Source: Protopterus annectens
Taxonomy: Eukaryota > Chordata > Ceratodontiformes > Protopteridae
NCBI RefSeq assembly: GCF_019279795.1
Contig: NC_056744.1
Coordinates: forward strand, 1,510,922,012 to 1,510,986,011
DNA length: 64,000 bases
Direction of reading: 5' to 3'
Below are positions 10,641 to 24,674 of this stretch, one piece after another (position 1 is the stretch's first letter; each line of letters begins with the position of its first letter). A program made the translations under genes and the position numbers. The notes below the pieces were generated by a model that was given only the letters and a program-made list of their open reading frames with translations, searched no databases and was not told the origin of the DNA.

Positions 10641-12082
10641 ATACCCCGGGATTCATGAACCTTGCGCCAGGCGCACGCATAGCGTAGGCGTCACAATGCC
10701 AAATATGGCCGCCGAGCGATTCAGGTACGATCCAATTCCACGTGCACTACCAGCGTGTGCCGGATCTGTGCCGCCCCCGGCGTAGGTATGCTAAACACCC
10801 CATGTGCGGTGTTGCACCATGCAAATGAAGGCATATAGCGATCCACGAAGTGGCACAGGTGTAGCATAAGGCCACGGCAATGTAAACCAAAAAAAAATGG
10901 TTTACATTTTCCCAAACATAACATAGGAGTAACGGAAGAGTGTCAGCCTCAGTTATCACACTGTTACCATATGCCACTGGCGAAATACACAGAGAATGTC
11001 AAAAGAAAACATGCACAACATGTAAAAAATAACATAAATGGTATGTCCACAGCAGCTCACAGCAGAACCCCAGGACATGTTTGCGGAAGGTGCAAAACAA
11101 TGAAATAATATGACAATGTTATAAAACAGCAGCGTAATACACAGCAGCTTCACAGCCATAATACACCATGGTATGCATGGAAAGCCACAACCATGGTGCA
11201 AGGGTTGCCAAGGACTCGCGGCAGTGTTCGGCGTGGTAACTATGAATTAGTAGTCAATGCCATGCAAATGAGGCAGATAATACTGAATCGTAAAACCCCG
11301 CCGGCGTAAGGCTGTACCAAACGGCGCAGCGGTAATACACCGAGGAGTGGCTCAGAGGGAATACATGTCATCTGCAGAGGGGTGTGCCACCATAGGAGGA
11401 AGCACATTGGAGCTCAGCAAACCTGGGCTGTACATCGCACATCACAGCTGCAGGACCGGGGTGTGGGGCAATAGTTGAGCTGAGAGCACACAATGTGCGC
11501 AGAGGTGCATGTGCACGAGGATGACTACGTTCCCTTAACCCAGTCATGTGACGCTCGCCCCGCAAACAACATCGGAAACAGGAAGGTGATGTTAAGAATA
11601 TGAGGAAATGCGGAAGAAGTGTAATTGGAGTAATAATGAGCAATCAACACTAATCAACCCACGAAGGCCAATCGGCAGCAGCTGACAACTCTGCATAAAG
11701 AAACCTGCAAAATGGGATAGGGGAGGCATATGAATGCAAAGAAAGTAGGGGAGGTAGCAGATTGCAAAGATTGAAGACCTGACACAGCAGAGCAAAGCAG
11801 ACAGGCAGAACAACAGCAGCGGCACACAAAACGCACAATATGCCATGTCCCAGAAACTACACATGACAGTGCTCTGCAGGATGCATGCCAGGAAATAGTA
11901 GGTGCAACATGCAGAAACAGTAAGGGAAGGTCGAAAGGTAATCCATGGCAGGCAAGAGTAATGCAACACCAAAGGCAACAGCGTTGTAGTGCCAATGGTA
12001 AAACACGGAAGATAACCCCCAGATACGGCCATACAGACACACCCTATGACATCACCGGGTGCACAGCACAATAGTATAAAGT
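10641..12082. other. Upstream region of the transposase, GC-richer, no gene
   Basis: No protein similarity was recognised on either strand. The 128-183-residue minus-strand frames at 11,592-12,143 are Cys/Leu-rich translations of CA-rich DNA and lack any domain. Two 'atgcaaatga' words occur at about 10,818 and 11,262, each followed by a similar 'ggca..' context, which suggests a weak internal repeat. The start of transcription could not be placed. Confidence 0.4.
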
Positions 12083-13313
12083 GTGAATGCACACAACACA
12101 CAGCCGTGTATTCCCAAACACCGCACCATAGGTGTAAACACACGGGGAACTTTTAAAATGTACATGTTGTGTGCTGCCGTGGCTGTGATCCATCAGCATG
12201 TGTTAGAGACAGACTGTGCTGTGGAGGAGGGTGCCAACAACCACCGTAGGCCTCGGAGGACAAGGAGAGTGTTCAGACCAAGGGTAACCTACCAGGGGCT
12301 ACAAGACCTGGAGATAGTAGAGCGTTACAGGGTGGATAGGGACATGTTACAGCAAATAGTGGAGCTGTGCCGGCCACGCCTGAGAACAAGAAACAACAGA
12401 GGGGAACCCATCCCAGTGGACACAAAGGTATGTGTAAGCTTGCGAATACTGGCCACAGGTACCTTTCAAAGGCCAACTGGGGATATAATGGGCATCTCAC
12501 AGGCATCAGCATCCAGGGTACTACACCAGTTTCTGGATGCCATGTTACCACATGCCAATGAGCATATATACTTCCCCAGATCTCAGGAGGATTTGGCTAG
12601 CAATATGTGCCACTTCCACCGTGTGGCACAATACCTGGAGGTACTGGGTGCGATAGACTGTACGCACATACAAATCAAGTCACCACCTGGGGAGCAGGGT
12701 AGATGCTACATAAACTGCAAGGGATTCCCCTCTATCAATTGTCAGGTCGTGTGCAATGCTCAGGGCATTATCATGGATGTGCGTGCTGGCAGCCCTGGAA
12801 GCTACCACGACTCCCATATCTGGCATGCCTCACAGCTGTACCAGGTATTTGCCAGGGGGGACATCCCACAAGGCCACCTCGTGGGGGATGCTGGCTATGC
12901 ACTGGAGCCGTGGATGATGACTCCCATCAGAAATGCACACACACACACACATGCAAGAACGCCATAATGAGGCACACGCACAAACCAGAATTATCATAGA
13001 GCGTGTGTTTGGGATGCTGAAATCACATTTCCGGTGCCTGGATACATCTGGTGGAGCCCTGCAGTACTCTCCAGGCACATGTGCCCACATATTCATAGTA
13101 TGTGCCATGCTACATAATATGATCCTGTGGAAGCAGCTGCTGCAGGGACATAACGGTGAAGGGCCACAAAGCCCACCACAACTGCCAAGGCCAGTCCAGG
13201 CACAGAGGGTTCTGGTCCAGGAACACACTGTGCCAGCCCCAGTAGGCAGACGGAGGCATACCCAATATGCCTATGCCCTGGCAAAGAGGGAACGTATAGC
13301 ACATACTCTCTAA
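12083..13313 (+). pseudogene. Harbinger transposase (HARBI1-like), frameshifted
   Basis: DDE nuclease of PIF/Harbinger transposons, expected to cut and join the transposon ends. In the first frame (12,083-12,967) a basic N-terminus is followed by the helix-turn-helix-like 'MGISQASASRVLHQF' (about 136-150), the first catalytic Asp in 'AIDCTHIQIKSP' (D192), the 'KGFPSINCQVVC' block, and the second Asp in 'VGDAGYALEPWMMTP' (D269). The frame is then lost in a CA tract (12,934-12,952). The remainder continues in the +1 frame (12,933-13,313) with the catalytic Glu in 'TRIIIERVFGMLKSHFRCL', then 'GALQYSP' and 'VCAMLHNM', the usual C-terminal blocks. A net loss of one CA unit or gain of two explains the shift. 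All three catalytic residues survive. The true start may be the ATG at 12,158. Confidence 0.85.
12934..12952. repeat. CA microsatellite inside the transposase gene
   Basis: Alternating CA tract ('gcacacacacacacacat') lying between the codons for the second and third catalytic residues. It is the exact point of the reading-frame shift, so slippage is the likely cause. Confidence 0.85.
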
Positions 13314-14245
13314 CACCTCCCTACCTGCACACACAGTGAAATGGACGGCACACAAACATGACCACCTGTAAAGTGCACCGTATGGGTGGCCTCATGTGTG
13401 ACTCCAACATAGGCAGCCCCCAAACACTGTACACCCAACAGCCAGTGGAGCATGTAACGCCAACACCCGAACAGTACGCGGGTCCTACAGCATACGGCGT
13501 TGCTGTATGCTGCCACGTTCGCCGCAAGGTGTATACATATAAACATATATATATGTGTATATACATATATGTAGATAGATATAATTACATATATAGAAAT
13601 ATATGTACACATATACATATAAGTACTACAGTTAAGACAGGGAATCAGAGGGATGTAAGGTGACTGAGATGTAACACGCGATATCTGTACATAGTATACA
13701 TAGTGAAATGACAACCTGAGCATCCGGGAGGTTCAATATAAGAGGATACCGCCAACCATGGAACGGGCAACATACCAAAATGCATAACCGCGAGGCGGAA
13801 AGATCGCCAGACCACAGTACTGTAACAGTACATGCGCGGGTAACAGTATGATGATATGAAGGGAGAGGTAGACACCGCTGCCGGTGTCGCGGCCCATGCA
13901 GGTACTGTGTGCAACCGTCCCCGTGAGTGCCGTAGTATGTGTACGTGTGCGGTGAGGGTGCCGTGTGCGTTGCTGTGTGAGTGTAATGTGTGTGTCTCCG
14001 TAACATGTGTATGTTGGTGCCACGTTAGAGGCAGAGTGGAATAATATGTGTAGGCATACGGTACACTAGCCACAGGCATATGTACACCAGTAGTCCCAAA
14101 GTAGTAGTGAGAGCCCCACCCTGGCTAGGCATGTTGCGACGTAGAACGATACAAAGTGACAATGTCCCAGATGGTAGCACAGGAATATACCCCATAGGAA
14201 ATGGAAAGGACGTATGTAATACTCATGCCCGTATGTATGACACTG
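13314..14245. other. Non-coding DNA downstream of the transposase
   Basis: No supported gene. It includes an alternating AT/AC tract at about 13,537-13,622 ('acatatatatatgtgtatat'), able to form cruciform or Z-type structure. Frames of 96-144 residues on the minus strand (13,632-14,079) are His/Thr-rich translations of CA-rich DNA. Confidence 0.5.
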
Positions 14246-14254
14246 ATATGTTAA

Positions 14255-14286
<32 letters not shown>

Positions 14287-16920
14287 ACATTTGTTGACCG
14301 GGCTAGTCCAGCTGGATAATTTCCATTTTCAGTGGAGGCCCGGGGAGAAAAGCTCCACAATTAAAACAAGGTTAAACATTTAAGCAACAATGCATACATT
14401 TTAGTGTAGTAGAAAATACAGCGAAAAAAAAAACTGGTAAAAATCAAATAGCCTAAGCTATATATTCATATTTTTTTTTTTTTTTTAGAACAGTACAGTA
14501 ATTTAGTCATTTGAAATAGCAGGGAAAGATAGTGATTTTTACATAGGGAGGTATGGCTGAAGAGCGAAGAAGTCATTTAGTCTGGATTGGTACAGGAGCA
14601 GAGCCAGAAGTTGTTAAGATGTAATAGAAGTTGTTTTTTGAAAAGTTGAAAGGAGTCTAGTGAGGTAATGTGTGAGGGGAGGTTATTCCATATTTTCCCT
14701 ATGGAGTTTGAAAATAGACAGTTACCTGCTGAATTTGTAATTCTAGTTGTGGTGACTTGTATCTTTTCGGCAGATCGCAACTGTTTCAAGTATATGTAGG
14801 GAGTAAGGAGGTTACTGAGAGCTGGTGTTTTTGTTGGTTGATAAAGAATGTTATGTGTAATTAAGAGTTGTTGATAGCTAAGCTTGTTAGGTAGTTCTAA
14901 CCATTGTAATTGTTTTAAGTTATTACAGTGGTGAGTTCTGTACTGGGATGCTGTGGCAAAACGGGCTATATTATGATAGGATGTAGTTAGTTTTTTCAGG
15001 TTACCTTTAGAGAGATTGGTGTAAATAGAGGAAGCATACAGTAGGGTGGAGATAAGATGTGATTGAGCTAAGGTGGTCCGTGCTTCTGGAGTAAGGAAGG
15101 GTTTTATTCTGTACAGTGAACCTATCTTTTATTTACTGCTTTTATAGTGTTATTGATATGACAATCATAGTTAAGATTATTATCAATAGTAACACCAAGC
15201 AGTTTGGTAGTAGAGTCTGGGGAGATAAGAGAATTGTCAGCTGCAGTAATAGTAAAATTTAGTTGAGGAGATTTGTGGGTAGGTGAGAATAGTAATAGTT
15301 TTGTTTTCTTGGAGTTGAGAAGGAGACATCTTTTTGAGAACCATTGTTCAACGGTTGAAAAGGTAGATTGTGTGAGTGACTGGAGTTCAGATTGGGTGGG
15401 AGCTGTACAGATTATGGTAGAATCATCTGCATATTGTATGCAGGTAGTGTTATGGATAGATGATTGAAGATCATTAATAAAGATAGAGAATAAGAGTGGG
15501 CCTAATATTGATCCTTGAGGTACTCCTAAGGAGATAGGTAGTAGAGCAGATAGAGAATTTTTCGAGTACTGCTTGTTGTCGGTTTTCAAGGTAGGATGAG
15601 AACCACTTTAAGGAGGAAAAATCCAAGGCAAGTGAGTTTAGTATGTGTAGGAGAAGTTTATGGTTGACCATGTCGAAGGCTTTTGACAGGTCTAGGAAAA
15701 GAGAAGCAGTTAGTTTGTTATTATTACGGTTACAGTTTATTGTGTTAGTAAAGGAAAGTAGTGCAGTGGTCGTACTATGTGAGGGTCTAAATCCATGTTG
15801 AGTGTTTGCTAGTAGGTTATTTTGAAGGAGATGGTTAAGTAGTTGTTTGTGTATACATTTTTCCATGATTTTAGCTAGTGGCGATAATAGTGCTATTGGG
15901 CGGTAGTTACAGAGGTCAGTGGATTTGCCTCCTTTATGTAAGGATATGATGTGTGATATCTTCCAGATTGCTGGAAAATCACTTTCTTTTATGGATCTGT
16001 TTATTAGGATCGAAACAGGGTAGGCTATAGCTTTTGCTGCTACCTGAAGGAATTCAGCAGGAAGCTTATCTGCTGAGGGGGTAGCGGGTTTAAGTTTTTG
16101 TAAGAGAGATTGTATGTAGGAGGTGGGTATGGGTTGAAGTTGAAGGGAAGGAATGACGTTGTTGGTGTTACTTAAGATCAGTTGGGAAGCATCAGGGGAT
16201 AAATGGCTTGCTAGTGTTTGTATGGAAGTAGTAAAGAAGCTATTGAAGTTATTGGCTATTAAAGAGGGATTATCAGGGTCTAGATTCTGTGGGTTAGGTG
16301 TTACTATTTTACCTGGGGTAAGTAGATGATTGATAGTAGACCAGAACCTTTTGGTTCTTTTTTTGTGGATTGCTGAAGTTCTACATAGTAGTTCTTTTTG
16401 TCTGAAATAATAGCATTTTTGGTTTTGTTTCTCAGCTCTCTAAAGGTTTGATAGTCTGTTGGGTTTCTAGAGGAGCCATTTCTTCCAAGATTTATTTTTA
16501 AGCCTGATCTTTTGTTTAGTATTAGAGGTAAGCCAGGGTGCTGTTCTGGTCTTTATTCTAATGGTACGACTTGGGGCATGGTGGTTTAGGATTGTAAGGA
16601 ATGCTGAGTTGAAATATTCTATGGCTTTGTTGAGAGAGAGGTGCTTTAGAGGGGTCCAATTGTATTGTGAGAGTTCTGTTTGAAATCTTTGGGGATTAAA
16701 TTGTTTCTTTGAATATAGTGTTCTATGTGAGGTAGGTAAGTTTTGATGAGTTTTAGCTCTAATGACATATGTGAGGGAGTGATCGCTAAGGTCATCAGGA
16801 AGGATGCCAGTTTTGTAGCTTTGTGAGGGGGAGTTTGTAAGAACCCAGTCTAAGGTGGTTTCTTTTTTGCTTGTTTTATTTATTCTAGTGGCACTATCAA
16901 TTAGTTGTTTATTAGTTTAA
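14246..16920 (-). mobile_element. L2/CR1-superfamily LINE, 5'-truncated
   Basis: Minus-strand non-LTR retrotransposon inserted in the Harbinger-like block. Its 3' end is the ATTT-type repeat at 14,255-14,285, a microsatellite tail as in L2-type LINEs. It begins within the endonuclease domain at about 16,920, so it is 5'-truncated. The sharp change from the flanking TG/CA-rich DNA to AT-rich DNA marks both edges. No convincing target-site duplication was found; 'gttaatt' occurs near both edges. Confidence 0.8.
14577..16905 (-). pseudogene. LINE ORF2: endonuclease end and reverse transcriptase
   Basis: Translated from about 16,905 downward, the protein shows the end of the APE-type endonuclease ('DDLSDHSLTYV'), then a long readable linker, then the RT: 'SADKLPAEFLQ', 'IISLHKGGKSTDLCNYRPIALL' region, 'QHGFRPSHSTTTALL', 'LFLDLSKAFDMVNH' (first catalytic Asp), 'GVPQGSILGPLLF', 'QYADDSTI' (catalytic YADD), and 'KLLGVTIDNNLNYDCHI'. 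The C-terminus (14,789-14,577) has 'IWNNLPSHI' and 'FKKQLLLHL'. Frames 15,866-15,474 and 15,589-15,122 overlap with a shift near 15,570-15,590 and further breaks lie downstream, so it is inactive. The RT motifs are well preserved, suggesting a moderately young copy. Confidence 0.85.
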
Positions 16921-17170
16921 TTAGTTAATTGCAAAAAGATACGTCGGCAAAGTCACACAGCAATAGGTATGTACCGCGGAAATACGTATGTGCTACTCCA
17001 GTGCTGACCGTGGCCACGTGTCGGCCTGTAAACACCGCTGTGTGTTCTACAAGTGTCAAACAATCAATCCCCATCTGAATAGGTGGCAACCACTGGCAAA
17101 CAGGCCATCCCAACAACAGGACCACAATGACTGTAAATATCTGGGAAAGAATGACAAGGGATAGTTGTCA

Positions 17171-18525
17171 CGTACACACAACCGCTGATATACCACAGAT
17201 GTGACGGAGGAATACATGCATCAAGCATACCCGCAGGCGATACCGACATCACATGACAACAACACAACCTACAATCCCATACCAACAGACAATTAACTGT
17301 CAACTCTCCAAGTAGGGACGGAGCACACAGACAACTAAACTGGTTATGTAGAGATGCAAGGCCCACAAACCGTATCCGTGACGTACAACCACCGACATCC
17401 CCCACTGTACATAATAAAGGAATACAAACCGTAACAGCAGCACAAACATACAGTCGGTCAATGACATCTGCATAACTACAACATATCACGTGGGGTACAC
17501 AGTTAAAGGCGGCCACATAATTGCATGCGTTGTAGACATGCAAACAATAGCCATGTTACAGTTTTGAATGCAATACTCCGTCATCATACGTCGGAAGGAC
17601 AGGTACACCCACTTGTTGAAACAAATACTACACCTGTCACACACAATCCATGGGTGACATGAATGCAGACCATACTTGTCCCCATGAATAGCAGATGCAG
17701 TCACACATAACATAAGACAATACAGACCATCCCCACGAAGATAGGGTGAATATCTAATGCCCAGGCGGAGAATCCAATTATAACCCAGTATCGACACGTA
17801 ATTACCGAATGGGGAGATGCACAGGTGATATGCACGTAATCACTCACGTACACATAGCCGCTGATATACCACAGAGGGTACGGGGGTATACATGCAGCAA
17901 GGCCACCTGCAGACGATATTGGAACCAATCAACAACAGCCCAAGTTACACTCCCATATCAAATACTATTAACTGTCAACTCTCCAGGTAGGGATGGAGCA
18001 CACAGACAACTATACTGTGTATGTAGAGATGCAAGGCCCACAACCCGTATCCGTCACATACAACCACCGATATCCCCCACCGTAGATATTAAAGGAATAC
18101 AAACCGTAATAGCAGCTCAAACATACAGGCAGTCAATGACATCTGCATAACCGCAACATCTCACGTGGGAAACACAATCAAAGGCGGATGCATACTTGCA
18201 TTCGTTGTTTAAAGGAATACAGCAGCCATGTTACACATTTGAATGCAATACTCCATTAACAGACGTCGTCAGGACAGGGACACCCACATGTCGAACCAAA
18301 TACTATACCCTACACACACAATCCATGGGTAACATCACTTCGAAATATACCTGTCGCCACACATAGCGGTTGCAGTTACACATAACATAACACAATACAG
18401 ACCATCTCCACGAAGGTAGGGCAAATAGCCAACGCCCAGGTGAGGAATCCAATTATACCCCAGTATCGACGCGTAATTTCCGAATGGAGTAGATGCACTG
18501 GTGATATGCACATAATTACTCACTG
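17171..18525. repeat. Tandem direct repeat, 676-bp unit, two copies
   Basis: Unit 1 starts at 17,171 ('cgtacacacaaccgctgata') and unit 2 at 17,847 ('cgtacacatagccgctgata'). Shared blocks include 'attaactgtcaactctcca', 'gtagagatgcaaggcccaca', 'aaaggaatacaaaccgtaa', 'ccatgttaca' and 'ccagtatcgac'. The second copy ends near 18,525. Differences are scattered, so the duplication is not very recent. No coding potential is shared. Confidence 0.9.
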
Positions 18526-21500
18526 AGGAACAGCAATTGGTGGGATGAACTCACATGTTGCAGGTATCGATGGATATAAGGATGACTCTCAGGATATTCA
18601 AACTGTATGCTCATACCAAACCAGCAGTGTACAACCGAAAGCGAAAGAAAAAGGAAAACCGATACACGGAACGAAACACCGACAAGGTATGTAGAACACA
18701 CGATATGTACGGTTGTGTAACGCATGATGTGTATGACGAAGCTGTACTGTATGGGAATGGTGGTTGTAAGTAATGACACTTGTCCGTAATGCAGAAAGTG
18801 GTGAAAGGTGGTTATGTAGTGCTATCCTGCTGAGCATACCAACGCCTGTGGACACCGTGTGCACAGCAGTGGGACATCATGTACACAACCAAGACACCAC
18901 AAGGGCTGCCACAGGGGGGCATTAGAGAGAACAATGCCAGACCACATGCCGTTGCTGGCAGTGGATGTCCAACAAGGAAGTGCCATAGCAGGGGATAGGA
19001 CATGTATGTATACTGTCACAGCACGCATGTGTATGGGCATATACCGTTGATGTCATACGTAAGGTGCAGCCGACGTGCAAGTATGCCCTGCATTAGGGGA
19101 TACTATGTCAACTATGTGTAATGTAAAGCTGTCAGGGTAGATATGACAGATATTATACACAGTATCACAGGCATATCATGCATAACAGAGGTATCGCCTA
19201 TTGGTATGTACAATAACAGGATACATATGGCCTGTAGGTATGGGACAGAGTAGTAGCATGATAGCTAGCCGAAATGGAAGGGACACCAAGTAACCATGCC
19301 CAAAGGATCTGTAGCAGGTGCACCGTGGGCAACAATGCAGTCTGGCGGGTCCATGTGTAAACACATGTGCAGTGTACACAGTAGTGTCACCTGCCCATGG
19401 TAGTGTCCTGTGAACAGCAGAGGCGGGTGTCAACTGCACATCTACACAGTACCGCTGCTGTGGTGGTACCAGGACTACGTGTCACCCAAACAGCAAGGGA
19501 GGTATCACATGAACAGTGCTACTGTGTGTCCCTGTGGGATGTGCACAGGACCTATGTTCCACAGCATGGTGTGTGTTGTGTCTGCAGAAGTAACACAGAA
19601 GCCCAGCCCATGCAGTGTGGCGTGTGTGCACATATCCATGAGCGGTCCGTTCACACTGCCCACCGCAAATGTCATGTATGAGGAGTATATGCATCAGTAA
19701 TGCGGAGGACATGGGCCGTGTCAGAGAAGAAGACACCCCTGCGCATGTGGTATGCAGATGTGTACAGATGTGTTGTCCATATGTCAGCTACATATGTAAA
19801 CCGTCCGAGCCTGGTACACATCGTGGCATGACAATGCTGTGCCATGTAAAGTTGTAGCTGTTGTGGAAGGTACACCATAGATGTGGTATTGTACCCTTGA
19901 CTGTGTGTAGATGTGTGTATTTCACAGGTACAATGGCTACCTATGTACCAGCATCACACACAGTACAGATAGGTGTGGCCCTGCAGAAGGGTATCCATGC
20001 CACAGTGGAATACGGTAACCACAGGACTGTGTGGGGCATATGTGTGTACATCAACCATGTACAATGTGATATGTATGTACGGGGCCAGTATCCATGTGAT
20101 AGTCAGTGGGTGAATGTTGTTATGCAAAGGTGATGTGCATGCACCATGTGTCATGCATCCTGATGCCATGATACTCATATGATGTATCCGCCACACTGAC
20201 ACCCATATGGTCGGTATCAGTATGAGCTGGTGGAGCAATAATGGCACCAGGTATGTAGGCGTGGGATATCTAGGCATGGACAGTACTCTGTGACAGCATG
20301 TTGTGTATGTAAGCAAATAGTGAACATGAGGGGCCCCATGACTGAGGACTGTGTAATGCCATATGTACCTGACATGTAGTAGGTACTATGATATGCTCGC
20401 ACCACTGTGTGTCCTGTCCACGAGCCATATAGCATAACATCCTGAGACACAGGGTATGATGTGCAGGTGGATGTGTACGTTGCCAATACCAGAACGTGGA
20501 ATGGTGCTGAAGGGCAATGTGAGGACAACGTCTGATGTGTTGGCCTCTGTACCACCCCAACCGCCCATGCAACGGTATGACAGGTGGCCAGCATGTGTAT
20601 TTGGCATGCTGTGGCATATACAAGCCCAACATGGGTGCTAGGAAAGGCCTGGAGGCCATCAATGTGTGCGGGAATCACGTTCGTGAGGATGTGCCCCATT
20701 GCCATTCAGAATGGTCCAGTCATGGGTGTATGACTGCAGTCCCACACGTGCAACGCAGTGCCACCCATGGGTAGTGCGAGAGATGCCGCTGTGCGGCGGT
20801 CAGGGTACACAATGTCCAACAACAGGCTAGCAGTGAATATAGCAGGCTGGTGTGGAGACATATATCAAACAGGTTGGTGGGACATAACAGCTAGGGACAT
20901 CGGAAGGTGACATCGGGCCAGCGTCCCAGGACATAACGTGTGCATGTCAGTACCATGTATGTGTCCACAGGGACACTATGATGTCCATGTATGGATTGCG
21001 ACCCAGTAGTGAGTGAGAGTGTGTATTGTTGGTAAGTACGCCATCGCCTGACACGTTGCCAACATTAGCTCGGTCTGCAATGCCTGGGTGACTATTGTAT
21101 GTGACATCGAATGTGGATGTAGCCAAACAATACAGACATACCACCACAATGCCTGAGGCCCCATACCGCAATGTGCGGCAGTCATGTTTACGTAGCTAGC
21201 CTTGGAGTATGTGATGGACCTCGAGGATCCACCATGGCTGACAAGTGATGCACCCCACACATGTGAATATACACCACTGTGCAACAGCCTGCACATGTGG
21301 TTGTATATCATATGTGCATGGAACATGACCACCACAGTGGCGTCTGTGAACAGGTCAGTACCGCCATGTCTCTGTGTGGAATAGCATGGTCTCTACAATT
21401 GTGTACATGCTACAGAAGCGCACTGTGGTATGTGTCACCATATGTATGTACACTGTCCATCTGCCGGGGTGTCATGCCATTAACAACTGCTGTCAGCAGA

Positions 21501-24500
21501 CGTCAGTAGTACTGGTTGTAGTACACATGTTCCGTGTATGCTGCGATGGGTGTGTTTCCAGGGTGTGGCTAGCAGGGCCGTGAAGCATATGTGTTTATCC
21601 ACCAAAGGGGGGATAACCCCAGGTGCGACACACCAGTCACATGGAGGTATTGTGCATGCTAAGGGTAGTGTAGGTATGGTATGTGTTGTGTAATGTGTCA
21701 GCCAGCTGAGCAGAGGGCATGCCTCAAGCGTGTGTAGGTACATGGGTGTCTTTTCCAGGGAAGTGTGGGTTGCTGTCAGCACATGGCAGTATTAGCTGTC
21801 TGAGGCCCAATGTACAGTATAACAACACAGACGGCATGTAACCTGTGGTGTACAATGTCGACTCTGTCGCGTGTTACAATGTGTATAGCGGTCACAAACA
21901 CGGGTATCCACACATTGAGCACCTATGATGCATTGTGTTAGGCAACTATCCAGGATGTGTGCAAAACACTGTGTGATGTGTGATCCCCTCACCTGTGGGT
22001 GTTCCAGTCCAGGTATGAGCCTGGGAGGTACAATCCGTGTACAATCCGTACTCACAGGCATGCTGCACAGAGCATGGAGGCAGGTCCCAGTCACCGCAGA
22101 GAAATGTGAGTGGTGCAATAGTGTGTGTGCCTTGCTTGTGTGCAGCACAGTGGAAGATGCAAGCATTGTCCCACATGACCCCATGCCGTGCCTGCCTGTT
22201 ACAGCCCTGCTGGAGACAGTTATGTGACACCGCCACAGAGGCAGTATAGCATGTGAAGATGTACATGTGTGCTCCACACCCCAGGCCGATGGCTGCAGGT
22301 CATGAGTGCCACAGCAGTGTGGTCGACCAGGACTGTCATAACGGTCAGATACCACATGCCTGTACAATAACAGTAGGAGCATAGGCAACAGTTGCAGTGA
22401 CACAGTAGGTCAATGTACAGTGTCCCTGTGTTCAGACCACTGCCTACTGTACACTTGGCTAGACACACACCCAGAGGGTAATGACACCGGTGAGCCATCG
22501 CATGTCCCAGTACACGTAGCCTGTGTATTGCCATCACAGGGCGGTCGCAATAACACGTTGTATGAGAGATATATTGTACCAGGTGATGTGTCATGTGTGC
22601 ATATGTTGGGTTGCAGAGCTGTTCACACGTCCGCAACATCTCAGTGCATGATGCCTAGTGTAACATAATGTGTGGAACTGCACTGTGATCCACAACAGGG
22701 TCATCCGTGACAGGTGTGTTGTGAATGGTGTAACCCATGGGTCCGTGGGATATACACTGGTGCTGTCGGCTGCCATGCTGGGGGCCACCAGTGGTGCCTA
22801 CAGTGGTCATACAGACATACTGCATACATTGTTCTGGCAGGAATGTCCATTGTTGTAGATGATGTGGTACTACGTGAAGGTAGGTGTGTGTTGTGAATGT
22901 TACCCATCCAGACGTGACCATCAGGTGCAGTCATGGTTGTCGACAGCATCACACCCATCCACAGCTGTCAGCACCCTGTCCCCAAAATGGGTATCAGTCG
23001 CCCTCGTACTGTGTGACTAATGTGCAGATGGCAGAACACCTACTACTGGCTGGCTAACAGTGTCATCTAGGAAGGCTATGTGATGGCTGGAATACGCCGT
23101 TCTAATGTATAATTATGGTATCCCAATGAATTACATTGAAACACATATAGTAAGCCATGGCTGGCATGTAAACCGTGTACAACAATGACTGTGTGACAGA
23201 CCCAACCAATGCGGAGCTGTGTTGAACATGCACCCATTAGAACACCAAATGAGGTATGTTGCACGTATTGATGTACAACTGTCAGCTATGGGCACAGCAT
23301 GGATGCAGATGCACATCCCCCACAGGCAGTACCACTCCATGTTGGTAGGGGGGCATTGCACGAGTACATGTGACAGTTGCTGTACTGCCACATGTACTGC
23401 ATATCCGTCATATAGGGGTAGCAGTGGTACGTGACTGTCGGACATGCCTGTACATATGACCATGTCCCACAGGATATGTGTTACGTGTGTACAACACCTG
23501 TCGTACCATCATCAAGCTGTGAAGTGTATGGCTGCCAGTGTACCTGTGTGACATGTTGTGCAATGGGTGCAAAGGTACGCAGTAGCGCATTACATGCCCA
23601 CATGTCCCGCACAGGTGCATAGCCTGAACATACAATACAAATAGGGTGTTGGATAATAGCAACCCACAAGAGGTGATGGGTACAGGTGGCAACCCACTAC
23701 CACCTGTCCAGGTAAGGTGTGCATGTCCATGACACATTAGCACCTGAGATGTTAGCAGTACAACTGTACAGGGCGGCATGCATATTTGTTTACTAATACC
23801 CTTGCGTGTTCCACCACTGGCCTGTTGACAGACAGACACCAACACAATGTGCAGCATTGACATGTGCACAGCACATCACCGCTGGCTACAGTAGAACAGG
23901 GTTACTGTGTTGACATGTGCACAGAACATCAGCACCAGCCACAGTCATACACGGTATGTGTTGAACCCTACCATCATTGTAGCCCATGCCACAGACAGAC
24001 GTTTATGCATCTGTGTATGTATGGCTGGGAATGTCCCTGGCCTAGCAGTATAGCTGTGTCAGTGTTGTGAACAACATACTGAATGGGCTGTGTGTGTGAG
24101 GTGTGCGTCATACGTGTATGGTCTGATGGATGATACCAGCAGTGCCCCCGCTATGTGAACATCCCTGTCCCCATAAATGGATACCTATGCTGTGCCCAAC
24201 ACCATGGTCCCTGTGGGAGGGATGGTGCTGTGCGGTGCACCTGCTGACATGGCGGTGGCAGCAGGCACTGGATGTAGACATATGTGGTACCCATGTCAGG
24301 CCGGGGTACCATCCATGTGCACGGGATATCATCGTGCGGGCACATACAGCACTGTGTTGAACAATATCACAGCACATAGCACCTGTCAGGGGTAATGTGT
24401 ATGCATGGATGTGCGATACCAGCATGCACCATACACACCCCCACCAAGCAGCATGCTGCCTACCTTGCAGAAGGCCATTGTCCACACCATGACGATAGAC

Positions 24501-24674
24501 ATGCATAATGTCCATATACCCATAGCAATGACATATGGAATGGACAGCCATCCTCCCAATACCAGTATCCCCCAGGCGGGACACATCCCTGTGCCATGTA
24601 TGTGACATACCCTGCCATACCATGCAGCCCTGTCCAGCAAGGCTGCACGTGCCATCACAGTCATACATGGTGCG

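Noticed and set aside
11592-12143. 183-residue minus-strand frame upstream of the transposase
   Set aside because: Cys/Leu-rich with overlapping frames in other phases, overlaps the start of the transposase, no domain.
21792-22403. 203-residue minus-strand frame, and similar 100-200-residue frames at 17-25 kb and 33-35 kb
   Set aside because: Cys/His/Thr/Val-rich composition artefacts of TG/CA-rich DNA on both strands, without motifs or conserved starts.
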